From Basidiobolus meristosporus CBS 931.73 (lineage: Eukaryota > Basidiobolomycota > Basidiobolomycetes > Basidiobolales > Basidiobolaceae), in the NCBI GenBank assembly GCA_002104905.1, contig MCFE01001011.1, positions 1 through 20,126 on the forward strand: a stretch of DNA of 20,126 nt, given 5' to 3'. Shown in pieces: positions 8,147 to 16,861 of the stretch. The stretch's first letter is position 1. The number at the start of each line of letters is the position of its first letter. The notes below the pieces were generated by a model. The model worked only from the letters and a program-made list of their open reading frames with translations, made no database searches and had not been told where the DNA came from. A program made the translations under genes and the position numbers.

Positions 8147-8788
8147 GTTCAATAATACCTTTTAATCCAAAGGTACAACTTCATGGCCCGTTTCGTTGAA
8201 GCAATGCAATCCAGCTGTTTATATATTTTTGCCGGAATGGTGAATTCCTCGTTAAGAACCTTCGAGTGGCGTGCAACCTGTATACTGAAGTGTTGTTAGC
8301 CGGGTGGTCTCTTTGTATCACACAATACCCTAATTGTGCATATTAGGAAAACAAATACCCGGTTGTATTTATACATAGTATAACACCTATACGAGATAAA
8401 AATGTATAGACACGGTTATCTATATGAATGAGCATAGTTAATGGCTAATACGAACTACTGATATACGAAAGCTTCGCTCTCAAGCTAAGAGTTACTTTGA
8501 GAATCAGTAGCATATGATCTATAGTCTATACATTTTTATCTCGTATAGGTGTTATACTATGTATAAATACAACCGGGTATTTGTTTTCCTAATATGCACA
8601 ATTAGGGTATTGTGTGATACAAAGAGACCACCCGGCTAACAACACTTCAGTATACAGGTTGCACGCCACTCGAAGGTTCTTAACGAGGAATTCACCATTC
8701 CGGCAAAAATATATAAACAGCTGGATTGCATTGCTTCAACGAAACGGGCCATGAAGTTGTACCTTTGGATTAAAAGGTATTATTGAAC
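8147..8788. other. Tip of the palindrome, 642 bp, no gene seen
   Basis: This covers the inner ends of both arms and the 112-bp unpaired spacer. I see no tRNA, no B box and no credible frame. As single-stranded DNA or in supercoiled duplex it would form the loop of a very long hairpin. Confidence 0.6.
8412..8523. repeat. 112-bp unique spacer between inverted-repeat arms
   Basis: Arm symmetry ends at C8411/G8524. The spacer contains a smaller hairpin, CTACTGAT (8455-8462) with ATCAGTAG (8503-8510), on a different axis from the main palindrome. The right junction shows TCTATA-G-TCTATA at 8518-8530, a 6-bp direct repeat across the switch point. The spacer does not resemble the SMRTbell adapter as I know it, and it is not a tRNA. 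Confidence 0.9.
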
Positions 8789-8860
8789 TTCCGCATCGGG
8801 GAATCGAACCCCGGCCTTCTCGGTGAGAGCGAGAGATCCTGACCACTGGACCAATGCGGA
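8789..8860 (-). tRNA. tRNA-Glu(CTC), mirror copy
   Basis: Inverted copy of the gene at 8075-8146, with the same anticodon CTC, perfect stems and B box. It faces the other Glu gene across the palindrome tip, with the two 3' ends convergent. Confidence 0.94.
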
Positions 8861-9123
8861 GGAGCACAGTTGAGTCTATGAAATATTCACAGTTGACATA
8901 TCCTTGTATATCATTGTCTAGCAAATCCAAAGGGTTCGTATACCACACCCTAAGCATTTCGATACATACTCTTAATGATATAGTCAGAGCTTTCTATTAA
9001 CAAATGAAAGTATCTTGACTAATATCTATGGGGCCACTTAGCATCACAATCGAGGTTAGATTTTCGTTTCTGTCATGCACCAAGGTTTTTCATACAAAAT
9101 ATTACTTCAAAGCTCAAAAGAAA

Positions 9124-9195
9124 CTCTCGGACCGGGAATTGAACCCGGGTCTCCTGCGTGACAGGCAGGGATACTTACCACTATACTATCCGAGA
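9124..9195 (-). tRNA. tRNA-Asp(GTC), mirror copy
   Basis: Inverted copy of 7740-7811 with the same stem sequences, including the G5-C68 pair that separates it from the paralogue at 18404. Confidence 0.94.
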
Positions 9196-9518
9196 ACCCA
9201 GGATAGTGCCATCTACCAGGTGCAATCCCTTTGGTTTGGGCACTACTCATAAAGACAGAAACATCATTTTCATCACACCGGATAGAGATCCCAATTCCCC
9301 TGAAGCTCTGAGTGGCTTAATTTCTTATGCTAGGATAGTCAGTACCATTCTAATATACCGGAGCATCTGATAGCGGTGTAATATAGAGATGATACAGAGG
9401 CATTGGAGTGTACAGTAGGTATGTGAAATGCTTGATAATATCAGCAAAGCGTGAAAAGATAAACGCAAGTCTAAAGTGGATAGCCATGATGTAACACTAC
9501 GCTAAGGCTAAAAGAGAA
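9196..9518. other. Intergenic, 323 bp, mirror of 7417-7739
   Basis: Inverted copy of the Ile-Asp spacer; nothing further recognised. Confidence 0.35.
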
Positions 9519-9592
9519 TGCTCACAGCAGGGGTCAAACCTGCGGCCTTGGCGTTATTAGCACCACGCTCTAACCAACTGAGCTATGCGAGC
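9519..9592 (-). tRNA. tRNA-Ile(AAT), mirror copy with the same B-box change
   Basis: Inverted copy of 7343-7416. On the + strand the T arm reads GGGGTCAAACC, so the C56-to-T change is present here too. The change therefore predates the palindrome or was copied into both arms. Confidence 0.88.
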
Positions 9593-9832
9593 TTAGCTTG
9601 TAGCTCTGATATAGCCATGTATGTAATCAGAGCTGAGCTAGCAATATAAATTAGTTATCAATAACTTTGCTTAAAATAAACCCGCACATGGATAGTGTAG
9701 ACATACACGTTATCAAATAGGACAAAGGAACACACAGCAAAGAGATATGTATCAATAAACAATACCTTGCTCTGCGACTGAGGTTGAGTTAACCATCATT
9801 ACAACATGTGCTAAAAAGTGGCAAAAATTAAG

Positions 9833-9904
9833 TGAGGAGTGCGTGATTTGAACACGCAACCTTTCGCTCTGGAGGCGAACGCGCTACCGTTGCGCCAACC
9901 CCCC
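9833..9904 (-). tRNA. tRNA-Trp(CCA), mirror copy
   Basis: Inverted copy of 7031-7102. With 16519-16590 it makes three seemingly identical Trp genes in the window. Confidence 0.94.
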
Positions 9905-10211
9905 ACACTTATAATATATGGTATGATCGTTGGACATTTGATTTTCTAAAATCATAATGTAACTATCATACGCTATTCATTTCTTGGACAACAGGTAGAT
10001 ATACTATCCAATCCCATAGCAGACCCCAATAGACTTTTTCCATACCTAAAATAAACATTTGTAATTATGCTGGAAACCGTGGTTGCGATGTACTTAAATT
10101 TGGCATATTCCTTGGCCAGTGCACTTGACACGCGGTACACAAAACTTGCTATACATTGACCTTATGTATAAACACAATCAAGTACATTACTATCCTTTCC
10201 AATAAACATAT
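9905..10211. other. Intergenic, 307 bp, mirror of 6724-7030
   Basis: Inverted copy of the Val-Trp spacer; nothing further recognised. Confidence 0.35.
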
Positions 10212-10285
10212 GTCTTCGTGGTGTAGTTGGTTATCACGTCTGTCTAACACACAGACGGTCCTCGGTTCGAATCCGAGCGAAGACA
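10212..10285 (+). tRNA. tRNA-Val(AAC), mirror copy
   Basis: Inverted copy of 6650-6723. The acceptor GTCTTCG/CGAAGAC, anticodon AAC and B box GGTTCGAATCC are all unchanged. A TTTT run follows a few bases after the gene. Confidence 0.94.
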
Positions 10286-10549
10286 TTACTTTTCCTGACC
10301 CTCTAAATTATTTGGATCAAGTATGCCTAGCGTAGATACTAAATCGGGCTTTGTGCGTATTACAACCAAAGGTAGTCAGTTGCCCCAAGTAACTAAATAG
10401 AGGGCTCTGTTGTGATGGAAAAATTGCATTTTTACATTACTTGTCAATCAAGAATTACCAAGGGGAATCCACAACATTAATTGCTGCTGCAGCTCAGAGT
10501 ACCCCATTCTTACTAACAATCCATTTTGACAGGAAAACAAACAAAAGAA

Positions 10550-10621
10550 GGGCTCAACTGGGAATTGAACCCAGGACCTCTCCCACCCTAAGGGAGAATT
10601 ATACCACTAAACCATTGAGCC
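10550..10621 (-). tRNA. tRNA-Pro(AGG), mirror copy
   Basis: Inverted copy of 6314-6385 with intact stems and anticodon AGG. It is the last tRNA before the retroelement. Confidence 0.94.
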
Positions 10622-11005
10622 AGTACCAGTGCAAACAACCGTCTTAGAAAATACGGAAATCTGATCTGTTAGGCTTGATTACTTTTCACATTTAGTGTAC
10701 TTCTAGATTGCGCTATATATGGGAAAACGGCAGAAGCTCTTAATAGCGTAGCCACAGAGAGATTTCTATTAACAAACCGAAAGAAACAAAAGCATCTGTA
10801 GTGTGGATAACAAAAATGCTCCAAAATAGCCATCAGTCATACATCAATGAATGCCCCCTTGATCGCACAAAGTTGATAATAAGAGACATACACATTACCA
10901 TTGTTAACAGGGTCCTCAATTCAATGCTAGCCAGTATTTTCTTTGCCATGCGAGTACATCTATTGAAGAATTAAAAAAGATAAGTGGTTTTCCACCGAGG
11001 TGTAT
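10622..11005. other. Intergenic, 384 bp, mirror of 5930-6313
   Basis: Inverted copy of the left-arm outer spacer, ending at the LTR junction. It holds the mirror copy of the dispersed motif at 10737-10776. Confidence 0.4.
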
Positions 11006-11315
11006 TGTTATGAATCGAGGGCAAGCGGAGGAGGACCGGAGGATGTCCAATACGAATCAGAGAGGTTATCTGAATAGTTGATGAACCGGTAAAAGGTTGA
11101 TGCTTTATTGATAGTGTTCAAAGGAGTTTATATAGAGATAGCCTCGGAGGGAGAGCTTCCGATAACGTAGGGCAAGCTTCCAAAAGGAGGGTTCAAGATG
11201 TATTAAATAACGTGTGTATCACTGAGTGCGATTGATCGTCTGTGTGGAATTCCAGGTGTTCGATCAGTAGTGTTCAAGTGATCGGTAGTGACTAGTTAGG
11301 ATTTAAATCATAACA
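11006..11315 (-). repeat. 3' LTR of the right element (310 bp)
   Basis: It reads TGTTATGA...TCATAACA at its ends in either direction because the terminal 8 bp are an inverted repeat. It matches 16072-16381 and the LTR at 3468-3777. Its + strand left edge coincides to the base with the end of palindrome matching. Confidence 0.96.
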
Positions 11316-11326
11316 TACTCCCACAC
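11316..11326 (-). other. Polypurine tract candidate of the right element
   Basis: On the - strand it reads GTGTGGGAGTA, between the gag-pol stop codon and the 3' LTR. It is the same tract as at 3457-3467 and is assigned by position. Confidence 0.6.
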
Positions 11327-13774
11327 TTAAAGAGGTTCTTCTCCTGAAGAGTCCTGTCTATCGGACTTGTAATACCAGTATTTGGTTGGTGGTGTCATTG
11401 GGTTTTTTAGCTGTGCTTCCTTTAGTCGGTCTCTATGCACTAGGTCCTCCTTTACTTTACCTGACATGTCTGCGAGTTGAAATGTATTGAAGGGCATTTC
11501 TCTTGTGATAATAAAGGGTCCAACCCAATGTGGTTCTAGTTTTAGCCTACTTTCATTTCGGACTAATACAAGTTTTCCCAAAGTTAAGGGTTTTGTTACC
11601 ACTGTTTTGTTGTACTGTTCTTTCATCTTCTCTGCTTGTCGTTTTAAATTCTTGATGGCATCATGTCTTGCATGTCCTAATTCTTCCAGTTCCCTTGTTC
11701 TGAATTCTGCCAAGTCTTTTTGGTTCTTTAAGTCCCAGATGTATGGTGGTAAGGTATCACCTGGGATTCTTGGATGTGTACCATACACTAGGTAGAAGGG
11801 GGACTTTTGTGTTGCTGAATGGACTCTAATACGACAGGCAAAGAGTGCTTGATGTACAAATTCATCCCACTTATGTTTGGCTCCTTTGACATAAGTAGTC
11901 AGCATCTTCCCAAAGAGTCCATTGAACCTCTCTGTGACCCCATTTGTTCTAGGGTGGTATGCTGATGTCTTCAAATGTCTAACCCCCATTATCTGAAGGT
12001 ATTCTTTCAAGGTTTGTTCCAAAAAGTTTGCTCCTCTGTCAGACAGAATTTCACCTGGGCATCCAAACTGCATAAAGATTTCCAGGTAAAGGAATTTTGC
12101 AACATTTTTTGCAGTAGCTGCTGGCATGGCTTTTGCTATACACCACTTAGTGGTATGGTCAATTGCAGTTATGATCCACTTGTTCCCTCTTGAAGTTTCA
12201 GGCAATATTCCAATGAAGTCAATTCCCCATCTGTAGAATGCTGGAACTGGAGTCAGTGGTTCTAATGGGGCATGTTCCTTGTTGTATGGTCTAGCCAGCT
12301 GGCACTCAGGGCAGGTCTTGAGGGTCTCAGCTATAAATTGTTTGAGTTTAGGCCACCAGGCTCTCCTTTTAGTTATTTCATAAGTTCCTTGGATGCCCAG
12401 ATGTCCAAAGGCTTTATGATTCTTGATTATCATGTCACCTCTGTATACAAATGGAATATATGGTACAGGCCCTATTTCTTCCATGTGTCTGTAAAGTACC
12501 TCGTCTTCACCATATGAGAAATTCTCTGCTTCTTTCTTAATCTTGACCCTTACTTCCTGTGATAAATCTTCTGGCATTGTCTGACTTGCCAAGTACTCTG
12601 GCATGTATTCTGGCCAGTCCAACTCATGATCTACCATTGATATATGTTGCCTTGAGAGTGCATCAGCAACTGTATTCTTTGGCCCAGGGAGGTAGTGGAT
12701 TTTAAAATCAAATTGTTGTAGTTCTTCAATCCATCTAGTTATTCTTCTGGATAATAGCTTCTGGGTGTGAATGTATCTTAGGGATGCATGATCTGTATAT
12801 ACCACAAAGTGTTTGCCCTCCAAGTAGCATCTCCACACTCTCAGACAATGTAGTATGGCATAGAGTTCTTTTTCATGGACTGGGTAGTTTTGTTCAGTTA
12901 CTGATAGCTTTTTGGACTCATAAGCAACCGGGTGTTCTTTTTGAGTCAGTACCCCTCCAACAGCTAGATCTGAAGCATCAGTGTATACACAGAAAGGTTC
13001 TGAGAAATCAGGCAACTGAAGCACAGGGGTTTGGCATAGCTTTTCTTTCAGAGTTAGGAAAGCTGTCTCACAGTTTGGGGTCCATATATAGTCTTTCTCT
13101 TTTTTGGTCAAGTCTGTAAGGGGGGCTGCAATAGTTGCAAAGTCCCTGATGAATCTTCTGTAATATGATGCAAGTCCCAGGAAGGATCTCATTTCAGTGA
13201 GTGACTTTGGGGCTTCCCATTTCTGGATAGCATCTATCTTGGCTGGATCCATGTGTAGTCCTTTATCTGAGATTATGTGACCAAGGTATTCAACTGATCT
13301 GGTGAGGAATTCACACTTAGGAAGTTGTGCATATAGCTTGTGCTTTTTTAGTATAGCCAGTACTGTCTTCAAGTGCTTCATGTGGTCATCCATGCTGGTA
13401 CTATAGATCAGAATGTCATCTAAGTAGACCAGGACAAATTTCTCTAAATATGGTTCCAGGATGCTATTCATGAGTGTCTGAAATGTTGCTGGGGCATTAG
13501 TCAGGCCAAAGCTCATCACAACAAACTCATAATGACCATATCTTGTGTTGAATGCTGTCTTAGAGGTGTCTTCAGGCTTAATTCTGATTTGGTGATATCC
13601 AGATGCCAGGTCTATTTTAGAGAATATCTTTGCCTTCCCCAGTTGGTCAAAGAGGGCATCAATTCTTGGTAATGGGTAGGAATTTCTGACAGTGATTGCA
13701 TTTAGGGCCCTGTAGTCCACACAGAACCGTAGCTTCCCATCCTTCTTTGGAGCAAAGAGTACTGGAGCTCCCAT
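11327..13774 (-). CDS. Reverse transcriptase, RNase H and integrase part of gag-pol (815-codon frame)
   Basis: This is the Pol half of the polyprotein. The reverse transcriptase palm carries YLDD at about residues 117-120. RNase H follows with its first Asp near residue 266. The integrase has an HHCC zinc module (H-X4-H, C-X2-C) and catalytic D519, D579, E615 with 35 residues between the last two, then a GPF-type module. No chromodomain follows; the C-terminus after the GPF module is short and acidic at the end. RT and RNase H are joined in one frame here, unlike in the left copy. The apparent Met start falls inside RT where the G run at about 13771-13773 is one base shorter than in the left copy, so the true protein is the continuation of the frame starting at 15675. 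Confidence 0.92.
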   Translation of the reverse strand: MGAPVLFAPKKDGKLRFCVDYRALNAITVRNSYPLPRIDALFDQLGKAKIFSKIDLASGYHQIRIKPEDTSKTAFNTRYGHYEFVVMSFGLTNAPATFQTLMNSILEPYLEKFVLVYLDDILIYSTSMDDHMKHLKTVLAILKKHKLYAQLPKCEFLTRSVEYLGHIISDKGLHMDPAKIDAIQKWEAPKSLTEMRSFLGLASYYRRFIRDFATIAAPLTDLTKKEKDYIWTPNCETAFLTLKEKLCQTPVLQLPDFSEPFCVYTDASDLAVGGVLTQKEHPVAYESKKLSVTEQNYPVHEKELYAILHCLRVWRCYLEGKHFVVYTDHASLRYIHTQKLLSRRITRWIEELQQFDFKIHYLPGPKNTVADALSRQHISMVDHELDWPEYMPEYLASQTMPEDLSQEVRVKIKKEAENFSYGEDEVLYRHMEEIGPVPYIPFVYRGDMIIKNHKAFGHLGIQGTYEITKRRAWWPKLKQFIAETLKTCPECQLARPYNKEHAPLEPLTPVPAFYRWGIDFIGILPETSRGNKWIITAIDHTTKWCIAKAMPAATAKNVAKFLYLEIFMQFGCPGEILSDRGANFLEQTLKEYLQIMGVRHLKTSAYHPRTNGVTERFNGLFGKMLTTYVKGAKHKWDEFVHQALFACRIRVHSATQKSPFYLVYGTHPRIPGDTLPPYIWDLKNQKDLAEFRTRELEELGHARHDAIKNLKRQAEKMKEQYNKTVVTKPLTLGKLVLVRNESRLKLEPHWVGPFIITREMPFNTFQLADMSGKVKEDLVHRDRLKEAQLKNPMTPPTKYWYYKSDRQDSSGEEPL

Positions 13775-15675
13775 GGTGATTTACTGGGTTTTATCCAGCC
13801 TTTAGCCAGGTAGTCCTTCAATGTTTCCTTCAAAGTCTCCATTTCCTTTGGGGAGAACTTATATGGGGCTCTGTTTCTTGGTTTATCATCTGTTACTTCT
13901 ATGGCATGGTCAATCTCTCTGCTTGGGGGTAGTGCAGGGATTTCCTTGGGAAAAACCTCTTGAAACTCTGCTAACAAGGTCTTGAGCCTGTCATTTGTCA
14001 CTTCTGTGGTCTCTTGGATTTTGGCAAAGGCTATCATGTGCAACAGTTTGGGATTCTGTCTGATAGAGTGGGCAAACTGTTTCTTTGATATGGTGTGTTC
14101 TGGTGCATTGCCTTTGTCCAGGGTTGGTTTGGGTGACAGATGATATTTTGCATCATCCTTGTTGATTACAACTTCCTGAGTCTGCCAGTTTATGTCAGGA
14201 TTGTGCTTTCTTAGCCAAGTTTGTCCCACATTGATTTCAAAGTTGGCTTGGGGTATGATAATTGGGGAAATGGTGTCTTGGAAGTCCCTGATTTGTAAAG
14301 TCAAGGGTTCAGTCCTGCTGTTCACTATAATTGATTCCTTGGTGGCACAGAGGATGTGAATTGGGGGGCAAGGGATTGTTTGTAGCTTCATCTGATCAGC
14401 TACATCTTTTGAAATGTAGACATCAGTTGCTCCACTGTCAATGAGTACAGAGACACATTGGTTGTTGTTGAGAATCCCTGGGAGTTTCAGCATCTTTGGG
14501 GTAGTATATAAGCTCTGAGTCCTCTGATACTCCTTAACAAGGCTGATTGTGTGCTCCTCCTCCTTAGTGGAGAGTTGGAATACTCTTTGTAATGGCCTCT
14601 TTGGGCATTCATTGACTTTATGACCCTGTTCCTTGCAGTAAAAGCATAGTCCAAGCTTGAAGCATTCCTCTTTAGAAGGTCTTGGTGTGCTCTGCATAAC
14701 ATCTAGGTCCATAGGCTCCAGTGTGTGGGGGTAGTGTGCACCTTGTTCAGTGATTGGTTGACTACCAATAGGTATGTGGTTATTGGCTTTGAGGCCTGTA
14801 GTAGTTCTTGAGTGACCAATTCTGTGGTTGACAGCCCTTCTGAAGTGTATGGCATCATATCTTTCTGCCAGTTCCATAGCCTCTACTAGGGTTTTGGGGT
14901 CTTTGTATTCAATTTCCCATCTAGTGTTGGATTTCAGGCCTCTTAGGTATTGCTCAAGTAGTTCAGTATCAGGCATGTTTTGAATTTCCATACTAAGCAA
15001 GTTAAACTGCTCATTGTACTCTTGAACAGACTTGGCTTGAAAGAGTTTGGACAGTTTTTCTCTTGCCATTCTATCAGCATTGATAGGTGTAAACCTCTTT
15101 CTCAATGCTTTAACAAAGTCAGCCCAGGAGGCTATGGGTGGAAAGATGCCCCTATTCATTCCTTGAATGTGAAGTTTCCACCACATGGTTGCTTCCTTTC
15201 TGAAAAGTGAACAGGCATAATGTACTTTGACTTCTTCAGAGTCATCTGAGAAGTATAGGTACTGCTCTACTTCAAATATCCAAGTCTCTAGAGTGGCAGT
15301 GTGTCTTTTGCCTTCAAAGATGTTGGGTTTCTGAAGTTTCAGATTTGTTGCTCTATATTGTTTTGTGAAGTCCAGAGAGCCTTGCCCATCTTCTCCAAGA
15401 TTCAAGGAATTGGGAGGCACCGCAGGTCTTACAGATGAGGCTTCACCCTCTCTCTGTATACCTTGACCAGTAAACCATGATCTCTGGGTGTTCACAAAAT
15501 GTAAAGAGTCCAAGTCTGTCTGCCTACCCATTCTTGGGTCCAGACTAGGGAGGGCCGCAGGCTCAGTTGTGTGGGACTGTCCTTGACCGGCTAACTCAGC
15601 AACTTGTTGTTCAAGACTCTCAATATAGGCCAACATTTCTTCTGAAGAGCTAAATTTTGGCTTTTCTTCACTCAT
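13702..15675 (-). CDS. Gag, protease and N-terminal reverse transcriptase part of gag-pol (657-codon frame)
   Basis: This starts at a real-looking Met (MSEEKPKF), the first long-frame ATG after the leader. Residues 10-30 form a short heptad-like helix. Residues about 125-260 are a retrotransposon Gag capsid-type region, with the W-rich segment [10 protein letters not shown]...ATMWWK and the following [16 protein letters not shown] zinc knuckle lies at 344-357 and a DSG aspartic protease at 413-415. The frame then enters RT but shifts at the short G run near 13772 and ends about 20 unrelated residues later at 13702. Without that break, Gag and Pol form a single continuous frame of roughly 1450 codons, so Gag and Pol would be made as one polyprotein with no programmed frameshift between them. 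Confidence 0.92.
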   Translation of the reverse strand: MSEEKPKFSSSEEMLAYIESLEQQVAELAGQGQSHTTEPAALPSLDPRMGRQTDLDSLHFVNTQRSWFTGQGIQREGEASSVRPAVPPNSLNLGEDGQGSLDFTKQYRATNLKLQKPNIFEGKRHTATLETWIFEVEQYLYFSDDSEEVKVHYACSLFRKEATMWWKLHIQGMNRGIFPPIASWADFVKALRKRFTPINADRMAREKLSKLFQAKSVQEYNEQFNLLSMEIQNMPDTELLEQYLRGLKSNTRWEIEYKDPKTLVEAMELAERYDAIHFRRAVNHRIGHSRTTTGLKANNHIPIGSQPITEQGAHYPHTLEPMDLDVMQSTPRPSKEECFKLGLCFYCKEQGHKVNECPKRPLQRVFQLSTKEEEHTISLVKEYQRTQSLYTTPKMLKLPGILNNNQCVSVLIDSGATDVYISKDVADQMKLQTIPCPPIHILCATKESIIVNSRTEPLTLQIRDFQDTISPIIIPQANFEINVGQTWLRKHNPDINWQTQEVVINKDDAKYHLSPKPTLDKGNAPEHTISKKQFAHSIRQNPKLLHMIAFAKIQETTEVTNDRLKTLLAEFQEVFPKEIPALPPSREIDHAIEVTDDKPRNRAPYKFSPKEMETLKETLKDYLAKGWIKPSKSPWELQYSLLQRRMGSYGSVWTTGP

Positions 15676-16054
15676 TTTGTTTTTGGGTATTGTTTGATTT
15701 GCGGTAGGCGGGTGTGTTTACCAAGGGGGCTGGTTCTCTGGCAGAATTGACTGGGTACTGTTTTTTTTCTTTTTTGAGTGAAACGGAGGGTTTCTCTGGG
15801 AGGTTGGGAGGGTCTCGGGCAGGTACGGAGGGTATCTCTGGACAATTGGAAGAATATCTGGGAGATCGGAAGAGTTTCTGGGAGATCGGAAGAGTTTCTG
15901 GGAGATCGGAAGAGTTTCTGAGAGATTGGAAAAGTTTCTGGGAGATCGGAAGAGTTTCTGAGAGATTGGAAAAGTTTCTGGGAGATCGGAAGAGTTTCTG
16001 AGAGATTGGAAAAGTTTCTGGGAGGTACGGAGGTTTTTGTTTTTTGGAGATCGG
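15676..16054 (-). other. 5' leader of the right element
   Basis: It runs from the primer binding site to the gag start and is pyrimidine-rich on the sense strand. Most of it is a tandem 20-bp repeat with degenerate units toward gag. Because 20 is not a multiple of three and the unit lacks stops, long frames open here; one (15668-16090, - strand) overlaps the gag start by 8 bp. I regard it as repeat-driven unless expression is shown. Confidence 0.6.
15861..16020 (-). repeat. Tandem 20-bp repeat, 8 units, in the element leader
   Basis: On the + strand there are eight 20-bp units of two types. A is GGAGATCGGAAGAGTTTCTG and B is AGAGATTGGAAAAGTTTCTG. The order from 15861 is A A A B A B A B, so the last six units form three 40-bp A-B (or B-A) dimers, showing growth by both single-unit and dimer duplication. 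A degenerate unit precedes at 15841-15860. The A unit contains the 12-mer AGATCGGAAGAG, the same as the start of the common Illumina adapter. Confidence 0.95.
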
Positions 16055-16070
16055 AGGTTCGCTGCTACCA
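16055..16070 (-). other. Primer binding site, probably for initiator tRNA-Met
   Basis: One base inside the 5' LTR, the - strand reads TGGTAGCAGCGAACC, complementary to a tRNA 3' end ...CGCTGCTACCA. Fungal initiator Met tRNAs typically begin AGC(A/G)GCG and end in CGC(T/C)GCTACCA, so initiator Met is the likely primer. Ty3 and many Gypsy elements use the same one. That tRNA gene is not in this window. Confidence 0.75.
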
Positions 16071-16071
16071 A

Positions 16072-16381
16072 TGTTATGAATCGAGGGCAAGCGGAGGAGG
16101 ACCGGAGGATGTCCAATACGAATCAGAGAGGTTATCTGAATAGTTGATGAACCGGTAAAAGGTTGATGCTTTATTGATAGTGTTCAAAGGAGTTTATATA
16201 GAGATAGCCTCGGAGGGAGAGCTTCCGATAACGTAGGGCAAGCTTCCAAAAGGAGGGTTCAAGATGTATTAAATAACGTGTGTATCACTGAGTGCGATTG
16301 ATCGTCTGTGTGGAATTCCAGGTGTTCGATCAGTAGTGTTCAAGTGATCGGTAGTGACTAGTTAGGATTTAAATCATAACA
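16072..16381 (-). repeat. 5' LTR of the right element (310 bp)
   Basis: It matches 11006-11315. On the - strand the TATA box is at 16193-16200 and the AATAAA at 16170-16175, so the RNA start and R region should lie between about 16160 and 16180. The outer flank gatga differs from the flank of the 3' LTR. Confidence 0.96.
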
Positions 16382-16518
16382 GATGATAACTCAACTTGCT
16401 ATATATGGTCATCAAGAAAATTTTAAAATTTGCAACGAAGTACCAAGTCTTATGAGGGAGAGTACATGTTGTAAAATGGGGTTTTATGTAGGTAGTTAAC
16501 TACGTAACAAATGTAAGT

Positions 16519-16590
16519 GGGGGGTTGGCGCAACGGTAGCGCGTTCGCCTCCAGAGCGAAAGGTTGCGTGTTCAAATCACGCACTCCTCA
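16519..16590 (+). tRNA. tRNA-Trp(CCA), second locus
   Basis: Seemingly identical over its 72 nt to 7031-7102, but the flanks differ except for a short TAAGTG just upstream. It starts the right-hand, non-mirrored array 138 bp after the retroelement. Anticodon loop CTCCAGA. Confidence 0.95.
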
Positions 16591-16789
16591 CTGATTTTTG
16601 TTTTGGTGGGTGTTGTATCAGTAGGACCTTGGCCAGTCCCCATATATGAAAAAGATCGATCACTTTTTGTGTGTATGCTTCACGTAAGGATGGCCTTGAT
16701 CATTTTGGTATTCTCTACACGGGGCCCTTGAGCTTGCGGCTTTCCTGCATATCATCCCAACCACTAATAAAAACATAGGACAAAAGTAT

Positions 16790-16861
16790 TTCCCCATCGG
16801 GGAATCGAACCCCGGCCGTCTCGGTGAAAGCGAGAAATCCTAACCACTGGACCAATGAGGA
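16790..16861 (-). tRNA. tRNA-Glu(TTC)
   Basis: A 72-nt cloverleaf. Anticodon loop CTTTCAC in stem TCTCG/CGAGA reads TTC, so it decodes the A-ending Glu codon and complements the CTC genes. The acceptor TCCTCAT/ATGGGGA has one T-G wobble. The body closely resembles the Glu(CTC) genes. Confidence 0.95.

Larger units (their letters stand above)
5930..8411. repeat. Left arm of a 2482-bp inverted repeat
   Basis: Position p in this arm pairs with 16935 - p in the right arm (8524-11005). Six tRNA genes (Pro, Val, Trp, Ile, Asp, Glu) and all their spacers are mirrored. Every segment I compared was identical, including non-coding sequence, so the duplication is recent, homogenised by gene conversion, or artefactual. 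Matching stops at 5929/11006, where the right side becomes an LTR. Confidence 0.97.
8524..11005. repeat. Right arm of the 2482-bp inverted repeat
   Basis: This is the mirror image of 5930-8411 with Glu, Asp, Ile, Trp, Val and Pro tRNA genes in reverse order and strand. Its outer end, TGTAT at 11001-11005, is immediately followed by the TGTTATGA terminus of a retroelement LTR. That junction replaces the tRNA-Ala found beyond the left arm. Confidence 0.97.
11006..16381 (-). mobile_element. Full-length Ty3/Gypsy LTR retrotransposon
   Basis: A 5376-bp element on the - strand with two 310-bp LTRs that look identical by eye, a primer binding site matching the 3' end of a fungal-type initiator tRNA-Met, a repeat-rich 5' leader, a single gag-pol frame (with one break) and a purine tract before the 3' LTR. 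The order Gag-PR-RT-RH-IN places it in Ty3/Gypsy. The flanks are tgtat (11001-11005) and gatga (16382-16386), so there is no 5-bp target-site duplication, which is odd for an element with identical LTRs. Recombination with another copy after insertion is the simplest explanation. Confidence 0.97.

Noticed and set aside
7683-8199. 70-74-codon frames over the tRNA-Asp and tRNA-Glu genes
   Set aside because: They translate through tRNA genes; the same false frames appear wherever those tRNAs occur, including the mirror arm.
8412-8523. Palindrome spacer as an unremoved SMRTbell adapter or a tRNA gene
   Set aside because: The sequence does not resemble the adapter as I know it, and I find neither a B box nor a cloverleaf in it.
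15861-16020. Illumina adapter contamination
   Set aside because: Only the first 12 adapter bases match, the next base differs, and the units repeat with a fixed 20-bp period and graded variants inside a retroelement leader.
15861-16020. CRISPR array
   Set aside because: The repeats are directly tandem without unique spacers and lie in a eukaryotic LTR element.
3778-16386. Inversion between the two inverted elements as the cause of the missing target-site duplication
   Set aside because: Swapping flanks would make gagag (reverse of ctctc) pair with gatga, which do not match; the simple inversion model therefore fails on the flanks I can see.
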